Source: Alphaproteobacteria bacterium
GTDB lineage: Bacteria > Pseudomonadota > Alphaproteobacteria > SMXP01
Length of the DNA stretch: 14,809 bases
Assembly: GCA_004356335.1 (NCBI GenBank)
Contig: SMXP01000083.1
Coordinates: 1-14,809, forward strand
Reading direction: 5' to 3'
Both the position numbers and the translations under genes were made by a program. The number at the start of each line of letters is the position of its first letter. The first letter of the stretch is position 1. Below, piece by piece: positions 1-8,410 of the stretch. The notes beneath the pieces were generated by a model that was given only the letters and a program-made list of their open reading frames with translations, made no database searches and was not told the DNA's origin.

Positions 1-360
1 AAATACCTCATGGCGCCGCGCATCGTGGCGGCGGTCATTTGCATGCCGCTTCTTGTGGCGGTCGCCGACGCGATCGGCGTTATGGGCGGCTTTGTCGTAA
101 GTGTGCAAGGTCTTGGTTTTAATCCGGCGGTCTACCTTAAGAATACCGTCGATTTCTTAGAGCCCCAGGATGTAACGTCCGGGCTCATCAAGGCGGCTGT
201 TTTTGGTTTTATCATCGCTCTCATGGGATGCTTTCATGGCTATCATAGTAAAGGGGGCGCGCAAGGCGTGGGTCGCGCCACGACAAACGCGGTCGTTTCG
301 GCCTCGATTATGATCCTCACCGCCAATTACATTATGACGTCCTTGTTCTTCATCGAGTAA
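1..360 (+). CDS. mlaE: MlaE-type ABC transporter permease (5' end missing)
   Basis: This is the C-terminal 119 residues of an MlaE/YrbE-family permease, the membrane subunit of the Mla phospholipid transport complex that keeps outer-membrane lipid asymmetry. The reading frame is open from the first base, so the gene begins upstream of the window; the ATG at base 10 is internal. Visible hallmarks are the segment APRIVAAVICMPLLVAVAD, which corresponds to the conserved region following the RYL(V/M)APR motif, the polar loop GCFHGYHSKGGAQGVGRAT, and the closing hydrophobic segment ending in NYIMTSLFF. Full-length members are about 250-260 residues, so roughly half is missing. The stop lies 4 bases before the ATPase gene, which indicates one transcript and complex partners. 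Family assignment is firm; the actual substrate is inferred from the family. Confidence 0.92.
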   Translation, partial: KYLMAPRIVAAVICMPLLVAVADAIGVMGGFVVSVQGLGFNPAVYLKNTVDFLEPQDVTSGLIKAAVFGFIIALMGCFHGYHSKGGAQGVGRATTNAVVSASIMILTANYIMTSLFFIE

Positions 361-364
361 AACA

Positions 365-1147
365 ATGAACCCTGGCTCCGTCCCCAAAATTTCTTTGAAA
401 GATGTCCACAAAAGCTTTGGCCGGAACAAGGTGTTGCAAGGCGTCAACCTGGATGTGCCAAAAGGCTCTTCCATTGTTGTCATCGGCGGATCGGGCACAG
501 GCAAATCTGTGATGATCAAGACGATCCTAGGGTTGATTAGTCCGGAACGCGGGTCCATTAAGATCGATGGCGCCGAAGTCACAACCATGCGCCACAGCGA
601 ACGCGAACGGGTTTTGCAACGTTTCGGCATGCTGTTTCAAGGCGGCGCGTTATTCGACAGTCTTAGCGTGTGGGAAAATGTCGCATTCGGACTTGTCCAG
701 GGTCAGCATATGCGTCACGACCGGGCCAAACCCATTGCCTTGGAATCCCTCGCCAAAGTTGGTCTGGGCAGCGACGTCGCGCAGTTGCGGCCTGATGAAC
801 TGTCGGGCGGCATGCGCAAGCGCGTGGCTCTTGCGCGCGCCATCGCGACGCGGCCCGATGTCATCTTTTTCGATGAACCGACGACCGGCCTTGACCCGAT
901 CATGGCCGACGTGATCAACGACCTGATTGTCGAACGGGTGAAAGAGCTTGGCGCCACCACGTTGTCGATTACCCACGACATGGCCAGCGCGCGAAAGATA
1001 GCCGACTACATCGCCATGTTGCACGAAGGCAAAATCATTTGGTTTGGCAAGGTCTCCGAGATCGACAATACTAACAATCCGGTGGTGGATCAGTTTATTC
1101 ATGGCCGTGCCGCCGGCCCAATACAGATGGAAGTCAGCACCGCCTAA
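365..1147 (+). CDS. mlaF: MlaF-type ABC transporter ATP-binding protein
   Basis: A complete 260-residue ATPase that would power the MlaE-type permease encoded just upstream, on the cytoplasmic face of the inner membrane. Visible motifs in order: Walker A GGSGTGKS (41-48), Q-loop around FQGGALF (91-97), signature LSGGM (146-150), Walker B VIFFDE (166-171) followed by PTTGLDP, and H-loop His204. The sequence GGALFDSLSVWENV after the Q-loop and the signature form SGGMRKR rather than SGGQ are typical of the MlaF/Ttg2A branch. The start ATG lies 4 bases after the permease stop; the Shine-Dalgarno is weak, so translational coupling is likely. The substrate-binding MlaD-type gene does not follow; radA comes next after a 96-base gap. 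Confidence 0.93.
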   Translation: MNPGSVPKISLKDVHKSFGRNKVLQGVNLDVPKGSSIVVIGGSGTGKSVMIKTILGLISPERGSIKIDGAEVTTMRHSERERVLQRFGMLFQGGALFDSLSVWENVAFGLVQGQHMRHDRAKPIALESLAKVGLGSDVAQLRPDELSGGMRKRVALARAIATRPDVIFFDEPTTGLDPIMADVINDLIVERVKELGATTLSITHDMASARKIADYIAMLHEGKIIWFGKVSEIDNTNNPVVDQFIHGRAAGPIQMEVSTA

Positions 1148-1170
1148 TCCACTGGTTAACGGTTGGTTGT

Positions 1171-1198
1171 TTGGTAACGTGTATACGGGAGCTATACT
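1171..1198 (+). promoter_or_regulatory. Candidate sigma-70 promoter for radA operon
   Basis: In the 96-base gap between mlaF and radA, TTGGTA (1171-1176) and TATACT (1193-1198) are separated by 16 bases and resemble -35 and -10 boxes. Transcription would begin near 1205, giving a leader of about 40 bases. This is consensus matching by eye only; alphaproteobacterial promoters are often degenerate. Confidence 0.35.
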
Positions 1199-1243
1199 TA
1201 GCCCCAGCGAATCTCAAACTTAACATTTGCGTAGTTTCTGATA

Positions 1244-2656
1244 ATGGCTCGGCCTTCCGAACGTTTTGTCTGCCAAAGCTGCGGCGCCGTCAGCGCCAAA
1301 TGGGCTGGCCGTTGCGATGCCTGCGGCAATTGGAATTCCATTAGTGAAGAAGCCCTTGATAACGGTCCGCCGGGCAGTGTGAAGGCGCGGTCCGGCAACG
1401 TATCGAGCTTGGCTACGGGAAAGGTCATCGACTTTACCCAAATGGCCAGCACGATGGCCCACAAGCGCCGCCTGGCCACCGGCATTGGCGAATTCGATCG
1501 GGTTTGTGGCGGCGGCCTTGTGCCGTCCTCCGCGCTCTTGGTGGGCGGCGACCCGGGAATCGGCAAATCAACTTTACTGCTTCAAGTTTGCGCCGCCTTG
1601 GGCGACCGGGGCCGCTCGACCATTTACGTGTCCGGCGAGGAGGCGATCGAACAATTGCAAATGCGCGCGGCGCGACTTGAATTGGCCACTACGAATGTCT
1701 TGTTGGCCGCTGAAACGAATTTGCGGGACATATTGGCCAGCTTGGAGACCTCGTCCAATTTAAAACCGGCTTTGGTTGTGATCGATTCAATTCAAACCAT
1801 GTGGTCGGATGTGCTCGGTGCGGCGCCCGGCACGGTGAGCCAAGTGCGATCATGCGCCTACGATCTGGTCCGCTACGCCAAGAAGAGCGGCACCAGCATT
1901 GTCTTGATTGGCCATGTCACAAAGGACGGTCAGATCGCCGGCCCTCGTGTGGTCGAACACATGGTCGATACCGTCCTCTATTTCGAAGGGGAGCGCGGCG
2001 GCCGTTACCGAATCTTGCGCGCGGTCAAGAATCGGTTCGGGCCGGCCAATGAAATCGGCGTGTTCGATATGGGCGATGCCGGATTGAAAGAGGTGCTGAA
2101 CCCCTCGGAACTGTTTTTGGGCAATCGCGGCCGCGAAGTGAGCGGCGCCGCGGTGTTTGCCGGTGTCGAAGGGTCGAGGCCCGTCTTAGTGGAAATTCAG
2201 GCGCTTGTCGGCCCGAGCCCGTTGGGTACCCCACGGCGCGCCGTGGTTGGCTGGGACACGAACCGCTTGGCGATGATCCTGGCTGTGCTGGATACACGCT
2301 GCGGCCTTGGCATATCGGCCAATGATGTATATCTGAATGTAGCCGGCGGCCTTAAAATCTCGGAACCGGCGGCTGATTTAGCGGTCGCCGCCGCCTTGGT
2401 CTCGTCGTTGATGGATGTACCGCTACCGCAAGATACCGTCATTTTTGGCGAAATCAGCCTGTCCGGGGCGGTTAGGTCTGTCGGCCAAATGGATACACGT
2501 CTCAAAGAGGCGGAAAAATTGGGATTTTCCCATGCGATTGTGCCGTCCGGCCAAAGCAGCCGGCAATCAAGTCTTACTTTAAAGCAAGTTGACCTTCTAA
2601 AGGATTTGGTCTCTCAGTTAGACGCGCGCCGTGGGGGCCCGACACTGGAGGGGTAA
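1244..2656 (+). CDS. radA: DNA repair protein RadA (branch-migration helicase)
   Basis: A 470-residue RadA/Sms protein, a RecA-like ATPase that drives branch migration of recombination intermediates. The N-terminal zinc finger has CxxC pairs at Cys10/Cys13 and Cys24/Cys27. Walker A is GGDPGIGKST (101-110). The RadA-specific motif KNRFG is at 262-266. The C-terminal third, with segments such as LVEIQALV and the GLGISANDVYLNVAGG stretch, is the Lon-protease-like domain, which is non-proteolytic in RadA. Length fits the usual 450-460 residues. It starts at an ATG with a poor Shine-Dalgarno, but the zinc finger begins only nine residues later, so no downstream start is possible. It probably heads the radA-cvpA-purF-SDR transcript; its stop is 5 bases before cvpA. 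Confidence 0.96.
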   Translation: MARPSERFVCQSCGAVSAKWAGRCDACGNWNSISEEALDNGPPGSVKARSGNVSSLATGKVIDFTQMASTMAHKRRLATGIGEFDRVCGGGLVPSSALLVGGDPGIGKSTLLLQVCAALGDRGRSTIYVSGEEAIEQLQMRAARLELATTNVLLAAETNLRDILASLETSSNLKPALVVIDSIQTMWSDVLGAAPGTVSQVRSCAYDLVRYAKKSGTSIVLIGHVTKDGQIAGPRVVEHMVDTVLYFEGERGGRYRILRAVKNRFGPANEIGVFDMGDAGLKEVLNPSELFLGNRGREVSGAAVFAGVEGSRPVLVEIQALVGPSPLGTPRRAVVGWDTNRLAMILAVLDTRCGLGISANDVYLNVAGGLKISEPAADLAVAAALVSSLMDVPLPQDTVIFGEISLSGAVRSVGQMDTRLKEAEKLGFSHAIVPSGQSSRQSSLTLKQVDLLKDLVSQLDARRGGPTLEG

Positions 2657-2661
2657 ACGAG

Positions 2662-3282
2662 ATGTCACTGGCGGTTACGGACATCATTATCATTGTCGTT
2701 GTGTTGGCATCCGGCCTGATGGCTCTTTTGCGGGGTTTTGTCCGTGAAGTTCTGACCATCATTGCGTGGGTCGGCGCTGCCATTATCGCCATTTATCTTT
2801 TTCCTTATTTGCGCCCAATGGCGCGTGGCATTCTGAATCCTCCGTTACTGGCGGATGTCGCTTCCTTTGCAGTGCTTTATCTTATGGTGCTCATTCCGGC
2901 CTTTATCTTGACTTCGCGAGTGGGTCGAAGATTCGGCCGCGACAATCCCGGCGTTTTGGATCGAACCGGTGGATTCATATTCGGCGTGGCGCGGGGTTTG
3001 TTCATTGTCGGCCTGGCATTTTGGGTCCATGCCATGGTTTTGGATCCCGGTGCTGTGCCGTCTTGGGCCGAAAACAGCCGGCTGCGCCCGGTCATTTTGG
3101 CGGTGGCCAGTATCTTTCCGCAGGACATGGGGGCGATTGCCACGTCATCGCAAACGCGCAAGTCCACAGCACCCGATCCGCCGGCTGACCAAGCCACCGC
3201 CGCCGACGAAAAGGATGAAGGTTACAAACCGGAAGATCGACGCAGCATAGACCAGCTCATTACGACAACAACCGACGAGTAA
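2662..3282 (+). CDS. cvpA: CvpA family inner-membrane protein
   Basis: A 206-residue CvpA/colicin V production family protein. Four hydrophobic helices are visible at about 6-22, 29-47, 66-84 and 103-126. They are followed by a soluble tail of about 65 residues rich in Ala, Pro, Asp, Glu and Lys (about 160-206). E. coli CvpA is shorter, at about 160 residues, so the tail is an extension of a kind common in alphaproteobacteria. CvpA has been linked to colicin V export and envelope stress tolerance, but its molecular activity is not settled. Placement before purF is a classic linkage. The start is well supported: GGAGGGG at 2647-2653, inside the end of radA, sits 8 bases before the ATG, so its translation is tied to that of radA. 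Confidence 0.92.
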   Translation: MSLAVTDIIIIVVVLASGLMALLRGFVREVLTIIAWVGAAIIAIYLFPYLRPMARGILNPPLLADVASFAVLYLMVLIPAFILTSRVGRRFGRDNPGVLDRTGGFIFGVARGLFIVGLAFWVHAMVLDPGAVPSWAENSRLRPVILAVASIFPQDMGAIATSSQTRKSTAPDPPADQATAADEKDEGYKPEDRRSIDQLITTTTDE

Positions 3283-3328
3283 CGCGCAAGACCGAGACTA
3301 GACCCCCAGACTTAAAGAGGCCAAAGGC

Positions 3329-4792
3329 ATGATGTGGACGCAGACCCTCTCGGACTTCGACGACGATACATTTCACGAAGAATGCGGCGTCTTTGGGATC
3401 TTCGGCAATAAGGATGCCGCCACTCTTACGGCGCTTGGCTTGCACGCCTTGCAGCATCGTGGTCAGGAAGCGGCCGGCATTGTGAGTTTCGACGGCGAGC
3501 ACTTCAATTCGGAACGCCGTCCCGGTCTGGTGGCCGATAATTTTTCGTCGGAGAAAATGATCAATCGTCTACCGGGCGACAATGCCCTAGGACACGTGCG
3601 CTATTCCACTTCCGGCGCCACGATCAACCGCAACATTCAGCCCCTATTTGCAGACCTGTCGAGCGGCGGTTTTGCCATAGCGCATAACGGAAATCTCACC
3701 AATGCGCTCACTTTGAGAAAAGAGCTGGTGTCGGAAGGCGCCATCTTCCAGAGCACATCGGATACCGAAGTGATTCTGCATTTGCTCGCTCAGAGTCCTA
3801 AGTCGCGTGTGGTAGAGCGTTTTATCGATGCCCTGAAGCAGATCGAGGGGGCCTATGGGCTGGTCGCGCTGACAAATAAGAAATTGATTGCGGCCCGAGA
3901 TCCTTTGGGTATTCGCCCACTCGTCCTGGGTAAATTGGGTGAGGCTTATATTGTTTGCTCCGAAACCTGCGCCCTCGACATTATCGGTGCTGAATTCGAC
4001 CGTGAGGTCGAGCCAGGTGAGATCATCGTCATCACAAATGACGGTTTGAAATCGATGAATCCGTTTCCACCTATGCCGATCCGGCCGTGTATTTTCGAAT
4101 ATATTTATTTCGCGCGGCCGGATAGTCGTGTGGGTGGTAAAAATATTTATGAGGTACGCAAAAGATTTGGTCAGGAGCTGGCCAAAGAAAGCCCCGCCGA
4201 TGCCGACGTTGTCGTACCGGTTCCGGATTCCGGCACGCCCGCCGCTATCGGTTATGCATCGGCAATCGGTCTACCCTTTGATCTTGGCATTACCAGAAAT
4301 CATTATGTCGGTCGCAGCTTTATCGAACCTACCCAACAACTTCGAGACATGCGTGTGAAACTCAAGCACAACGCCAATGGCGGAGTTGTCGCCGGCAAGA
4401 AAATTGTGTTGGTCGATGACAGCATCGTGCGCGGCACAACGTCTAAAAAGATTGTGGAGATGATGCGCGAATCCGGCGCGCGAGAGGTTCATATGCGTAT
4501 CGGCTGCCCGCCCATTAAGTTCCCCTGCTATTACGGAATCGATACGCCGGACAAGAATAATCTCTTGGCAGCCAATTATTCATTGGAAGAAATGACCGAC
4601 CTGATCGGCGCAGATAGTCTTGGATTTCTTTCGATCGATGGTCTCTATCGTGCAATGGGCGAAAAACAACGCAATCCGATCGTGCCGCAATATACCGATC
4701 ATTGTTTTACCGGCGAGTACCCGACGAGGCTGACCGACCTAGCGACGGAACCGTCCCATCGCCAGCTATCCTTATTGGCCGAAACGGCATAA
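3329..4792 (+). CDS. purF: Amidophosphoribosyltransferase
   Basis: A 487-residue PurF, which catalyses the first committed step of purine synthesis: PRPP plus glutamine to phosphoribosylamine. The N-terminal Ntn-hydrolase glutaminase begins at Cys19 (EECGVFGIFG), so the first 18 residues are a propeptide to be cleaved off, as in the Bacillus-type enzyme. The PRPP site is VDDSIVRGTT (362-371). Cys254 and Cys400 correspond, in mature numbering, to positions 236 and 382, which are cluster ligands in the B. subtilis 4Fe-4S enzyme. Of the terminal CxxC pair only Cys459 remains (YTDHCFTG); the other position is Thr456. Whether a cluster forms is therefore uncertain. AAAGAGG at 3314-3320 supports the first of two adjacent ATG codons. 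It follows cvpA by 46 bases. Confidence 0.97.
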   Translation: MMWTQTLSDFDDDTFHEECGVFGIFGNKDAATLTALGLHALQHRGQEAAGIVSFDGEHFNSERRPGLVADNFSSEKMINRLPGDNALGHVRYSTSGATINRNIQPLFADLSSGGFAIAHNGNLTNALTLRKELVSEGAIFQSTSDTEVILHLLAQSPKSRVVERFIDALKQIEGAYGLVALTNKKLIAARDPLGIRPLVLGKLGEAYIVCSETCALDIIGAEFDREVEPGEIIVITNDGLKSMNPFPPMPIRPCIFEYIYFARPDSRVGGKNIYEVRKRFGQELAKESPADADVVVPVPDSGTPAAIGYASAIGLPFDLGITRNHYVGRSFIEPTQQLRDMRVKLKHNANGGVVAGKKIVLVDDSIVRGTTSKKIVEMMRESGAREVHMRIGCPPIKFPCYYGIDTPDKNNLLAANYSLEEMTDLIGADSLGFLSIDGLYRAMGEKQRNPIVPQYTDHCFTGEYPTRLTDLATEPSHRQLSLLAETA

Positions 4793-4816
4793 GCGCACGC
4801 CGACGGAGTTTTCACA

Positions 4817-5560
4817 ATGGCGGATGGATCAAGGCCCGCCGGGCGGCTTGAGGCGCGCCTGGCGGTTATTACGGGCGCCTCACGCGGCATTGGTCGGTCG
4901 GTTGCCCGTGCCTTCGCCAAAGAGGGGGCTCATACGATTCTCATCGCCCGAACCGTTGGGGGTTTGGAGGAGGTCGATGATGAGATTAAATCATTGGGCG
5001 GCCACGCGACCCTGGTTCCCTTGGATCTGACGGATTTTGCCGCCCTCGACCGCCTCGGCGCACAAATAAACGAGCGCTGGGGCAAGCTCGATATCCTGGT
5101 CGGTAATGCCGCTATTTTAGGCACCCTTTCCCCGCTTGCCCATATCGACCCCAAGGAATGGCAGCAGGTGCTGGACGTCAATCTAACGGCGAATTGGCGC
5201 TTGATCCGGTCGCTGGATCCGCTATTACGCCAATCGAAAGCCGGCCGGGTCATCTTTGTGAGTTCGGGTGTGGCCAAGACCCATAAGGCTTACTGGTCGA
5301 CCTATGCGGTTTCCAAAGCCGCCCTCGAAGCGGTTGCCGGCATCTACGCCGCGGAAAATCAAAAAACTCACATTTGTTGTAACGTCATCAATCCCGGCGC
5401 CACTCGAACCGGCATGCGCGCACAAGCCATGCCTGGAGAAGACCCCGAAACACAGCCGCACCCGGATGATATTGCATCACTTTTTCTCGAACTTGCTGAT
5501 GCGGCGTATACCGGCACGGGACAAGTCATCAATTTCCGGGATTGGATCGAGTCGCGATGA
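4817..5560 (+). CDS. Short-chain dehydrogenase/reductase (SDR)
   Basis: A 247-residue classical SDR with an N-terminal Rossmann fold and cofactor motif TGASRGIG (19-26). Catalytic residues are visible: Asn122 in DVNLTANW, Ser149/Ser150, Tyr163 and Lys167 in the YxxxK motif (TYAVSKAA). The usual NNAG motif reads GNAA. The Arg after TGAS suggests a preference for NADP, though this is inference. The substrate cannot be told from sequence; the protein resembles the YciK-type SDRs often found next to purF in alphaproteobacteria. GGAG at 4805-4808 sits 8 bases before the ATG. It lies 24 bases after purF and is probably the last gene of the radA transcript. Its TGA directly abuts the stop codon of der on the other strand. 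Confidence 0.9.
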   Translation: MADGSRPAGRLEARLAVITGASRGIGRSVARAFAKEGAHTILIARTVGGLEEVDDEIKSLGGHATLVPLDLTDFAALDRLGAQINERWGKLDILVGNAAILGTLSPLAHIDPKEWQQVLDVNLTANWRLIRSLDPLLRQSKAGRVIFVSSGVAKTHKAYWSTYAVSKAALEAVAGIYAAENQKTHICCNVINPGATRTGMRAQAMPGEDPETQPHPDDIASLFLELADAAYTGTGQVINFRDWIESR

Positions 5561-6931
5561 TTATTTGCGCGGCGCAAATGGGTTCTTGCCTTGACGCATC
5601 CGCAACCTGATGGGAACGGCCTGGATATCAAATGCCTCCCGCAAGCCATTGACCAAGTATCGCCGATAAGAATCCGGCAATTGCGCCGCATGGGACGCAA
5701 ACAACACGAATGTCGGTGGACGTGTTTTGATTTGCGACATGTATCGGAGGCGAATGCGACGCCCCTTGGTGATCGGAGGGGGATGGCGATCAGCCATTTC
5801 CACAAGCCAGCGGTTGAGTTCGGGCGTTTTGACCCGAGCGTTCCAGTCTTCATAGACCCGTGCCACCGCGTCCATCAAAGCGTTCATTCCCTGCCCGGTT
5901 AACGCCGATAGCTTTACCAGCGGGATACCCCGCATTTGTGGCAGCAACCGTTCCAATTGTTCGGTCAGTTCTCGCCATTTTCGTTTCCGGTTCTTTTCCA
6001 AATCCCATTTATTCACGGCGATAACCATCGCCCGTCCCTCGGTATGGATCAGATCGGCAATTTGGAGATTTTGTTTTTCAAACGGACTCGCCACGTCAAT
6101 AAGGAGAATGACCACTTCGGCGAAACGGATCGCGCGCAAGGTATCGCTCACCGAAAGCTTTTCCAGTTTGTCGGCGACCCGCGAGCGGCGGCGCATCCCT
6201 GCGGTGTCATAGAGTTTGATCTGCCGTCCTTGCCACTGCCAATCGACACTGATGGCATCCCTTGTAATTCCCGCCTCAGGCCCGGTCAGTAAGCGCTGTT
6301 CGCCAAGCAACTGATTAACCAATGTCGACTTCCCCACATTGGGACGGCCGACCACCGCAATACGAAGGGCGGGCGGCGGCGCCGTGTCGGCATGGTCGGA
6401 CGGCCCCTCTTCGCCCTCGGACGACAACGTTTCCTGGTCGATCTCCATGATGTTCCGGAGTGCATCGTAAAGCTCTCTCATGCCCTCGCCATGCTCGGCG
6501 GAAATGGCGATGGGATCGTCCAGGCCCAGAGCATAAGACTCATAGATGCCCGATTCGCCGGCCGAGCCCTCGCACTTATTGGCCAGCAAAAGGACTTTGG
6601 CCGTCGCACCACGCAACGTCTCTGCCATAAATTCGTCGAGGGTGGTCACGCCTGCCCGTGCGTCGATCAATAAAAGGCAAATATCGGCTTGCTTGATCGC
6701 AGCTTCGGTTTGCGCACGCATACGAGCTTCCAGAACTTCGCCCGTGACGTCTTGAAAACCCGCGGTGTCGATGATTCGGAAGGTTAGGTTAACAAGCCGC
6801 GCTTCAGCCTCTCGCCGATCTCGCGTGACCCCAGGTATGTCGTCAACCAAGGCAAGCCGCTTGCCGGCAAGCCGGTTGAACAGTGTCGACTTCCCGACGT
6901 TGGGGCGGCCCACAATCGCAACAGTATACAT
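5561..6931 (-). CDS. der: Ribosome biogenesis GTPase Der (EngA)
   Basis: A 456-residue double-GTPase protein required for maturation of the 50S subunit. First G domain: GRPNVGKST (8-16), DTAG (55-58), NKCE (118-121). An acidic linker lies at about 163-185. Second G domain: GRPNVGKST (195-203), DTAG (242-245), NKWD (307-310). The remaining residues, about 360-456, form the KH-like domain that contacts rRNA, ending in a basic tail. The two tandem G domains are diagnostic and the length is typical. It follows bamB by 39 bases in the widely conserved yfgM-bamB-der order, and probably shares that transcript. Its stop codon touches that of the convergent SDR gene. Confidence 0.97.
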   Translation of the reverse strand: MYTVAIVGRPNVGKSTLFNRLAGKRLALVDDIPGVTRDRREAEARLVNLTFRIIDTAGFQDVTGEVLEARMRAQTEAAIKQADICLLLIDARAGVTTLDEFMAETLRGATAKVLLLANKCEGSAGESGIYESYALGLDDPIAISAEHGEGMRELYDALRNIMEIDQETLSSEGEEGPSDHADTAPPPALRIAVVGRPNVGKSTLVNQLLGEQRLLTGPEAGITRDAISVDWQWQGRQIKLYDTAGMRRRSRVADKLEKLSVSDTLRAIRFAEVVILLIDVASPFEKQNLQIADLIHTEGRAMVIAVNKWDLEKNRKRKWRELTEQLERLLPQMRGIPLVKLSALTGQGMNALMDAVARVYEDWNARVKTPELNRWLVEMADRHPPPITKGRRIRLRYMSQIKTRPPTFVLFASHAAQLPDSYRRYLVNGLREAFDIQAVPIRLRMRQGKNPFAPRK

Positions 6932-6970
6932 TTTGATTTACGGCCTTCTGCCCGACTCGACCCTGACCGA

Positions 6971-8389
6971 TCAACGCAAGGCAATCAATTTAGCATCATC
7001 CGTTAACAGGAAGACCGTTTCATTGGCCACAATTGGCGAGATAAAACTGCCATGGGGCAAATCAATGTGGCCAAGGATTTCGCCGGTATAAGGTGAAACC
7101 GACAAAGCTTCACCATGCGACGATACGACAATAAGCCGATCTCCGGCCAGTACCGGTCCGCTCCAAAAGATCGGGCCCTTCTTCTTTTTCTCATTCTCAA
7201 ATTGTTGTAGCAGGGTAATCCAGCGAATGCGTCCGTCGCGACGGGATAGACAGATAATTTCGCTATCGATGCTCACCACATAGATATAGTCCCCTGCCAC
7301 CCACGGCGTTTGCACACTGCCGATATCGCGCGTCCACACCCGTTCGCCGGATCGCAGGTCGATCGACACCATCCGACCATTATGACTGACGGCAATAACC
7401 CGTCCGCGATCAATAACCGGCCGTCCAGCAATGTCGTTAAGGGTCGCCAGTGGCGTAAGTTGACCCGTCCTCTGGAGAGCGTCGCTCCAGGCAACGCGGC
7501 CATTTTGCACCCTTAGAGCAAAAATTTCCCCGGACGAAAAAGGCGCAATGACAATATCACCGGACACAGCGGGGCTGGAACTGACCAATAATCTTGCGGT
7601 CTCCGGTGTCGCGCGGTGATTCCAAAAAATCCGGCCGTCTGTCGTGGATAGCGCAAATAATTGATTGTCAAATGTCGATACGAATAGGCGGCCGTTACTT
7701 ACCGTCGGTGCCGACCGTATGGCAAGACCCAGCGATTGGCGCCAAATTTCGGTTCCGGTTTTGCCGTCAAGCGCAACAATAAATCCGAAACCTGTCGACG
7801 CAAAAACCTTGCCTTCAGCAAAGGCAACGCCACCCCCGGTGCCCATATAAGATTTGGTTTTGCGCGGCTTCAAATTGACTTCCCAAAGGCGTTTGCCCGA
7901 TACGGCATCGAACGCACTGACACTGGCAACCGCGTCGCGAACAAAGACCGTTCCATCGCCGACAACCGGCGGCGCCGTCAGCCGCACGCCGCCTTGGGAA
8001 CCTTGACCGGCCTTGACGCGCCACACCTCTTTGATATCGGCGGGTATTTGGAGATGATGCATGGCGTGGGTCGCGTAGCCGCCCGGTTGCGGCCATGAAT
8101 CATTCACATAGGGCGGCGGCAAAGCGACTTCGATATCCGCAAGGTCAGGGTCTACTTCTAACGTTTGTTCGAGACTAAGAACGGAAATACGCTCGCCTTG
8201 CAGGCGGTCTTCATCCTCTTCGTCATTGCCAGCAATCAAATTCAGTGGGTTGAGATCGCTCAGCGATGGCAGGCAACCAGCCAACATCAGCGGAACAGCA
8301 ATTGCGATGGCGGCCAAGCGCAGCCCTATCCAAATCGCTCGTTGCTCAACAATGGGTACGCTTCCCCGTGGAGCTTGCTGGCTTGGCAT
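6971..8389 (-). CDS. bamB: Outer membrane assembly lipoprotein BamB
   Basis: A 472-residue PQQ-like beta-propeller lipoprotein, the BamB subunit of the BAM complex that inserts beta-barrel proteins in the outer membrane. The N-terminus carries a hydrophobic stretch (about 19-36) and a lipobox LAGC with lipidated Cys39. Propeller-blade repeats are visible, for example SAFDAVSGKRLWEV, VALDGKTGTEIWRQ, FALSTTDGRIFWNH, FALRVQNGRVAWSD, SIDLRSGERVWTRD and CLSRRDGRIRWI, which match the A-x-D-x-x-x-G-x-x-x-W pattern. It is longer than E. coli BamB (about 390 residues), mainly through the leader and a linker before the first blade. AGAGGGAT at 8398-8404 supports the ATG, although 38 residues before the lipid Cys is long. 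The context yfgM-like-bamB-der confirms the assignment. Confidence 0.93.
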   Translation of the reverse strand: MPSQQAPRGSVPIVEQRAIWIGLRLAAIAIAVPLMLAGCLPSLSDLNPLNLIAGNDEEDEDRLQGERISVLSLEQTLEVDPDLADIEVALPPPYVNDSWPQPGGYATHAMHHLQIPADIKEVWRVKAGQGSQGGVRLTAPPVVGDGTVFVRDAVASVSAFDAVSGKRLWEVNLKPRKTKSYMGTGGGVAFAEGKVFASTGFGFIVALDGKTGTEIWRQSLGLAIRSAPTVSNGRLFVSTFDNQLFALSTTDGRIFWNHRATPETARLLVSSSPAVSGDIVIAPFSSGEIFALRVQNGRVAWSDALQRTGQLTPLATLNDIAGRPVIDRGRVIAVSHNGRMVSIDLRSGERVWTRDIGSVQTPWVAGDYIYVVSIDSEIICLSRRDGRIRWITLLQQFENEKKKKGPIFWSGPVLAGDRLIVVSSHGEALSVSPYTGEILGHIDLPHGSFISPIVANETVFLLTDDAKLIALR

Positions 8390-8410
8390 TTTTTGTATCC
8401 CTCTGCGGAC

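Noticed and set aside
2766..3188. Long overlapping open frame (140 codons) inside cvpA
   Set aside because: CvpA's four membrane helices and strong Shine-Dalgarno identify the real frame; the other is a shadow frame rich in Arg, Gly and Cys, as GC-rich genes usually give.
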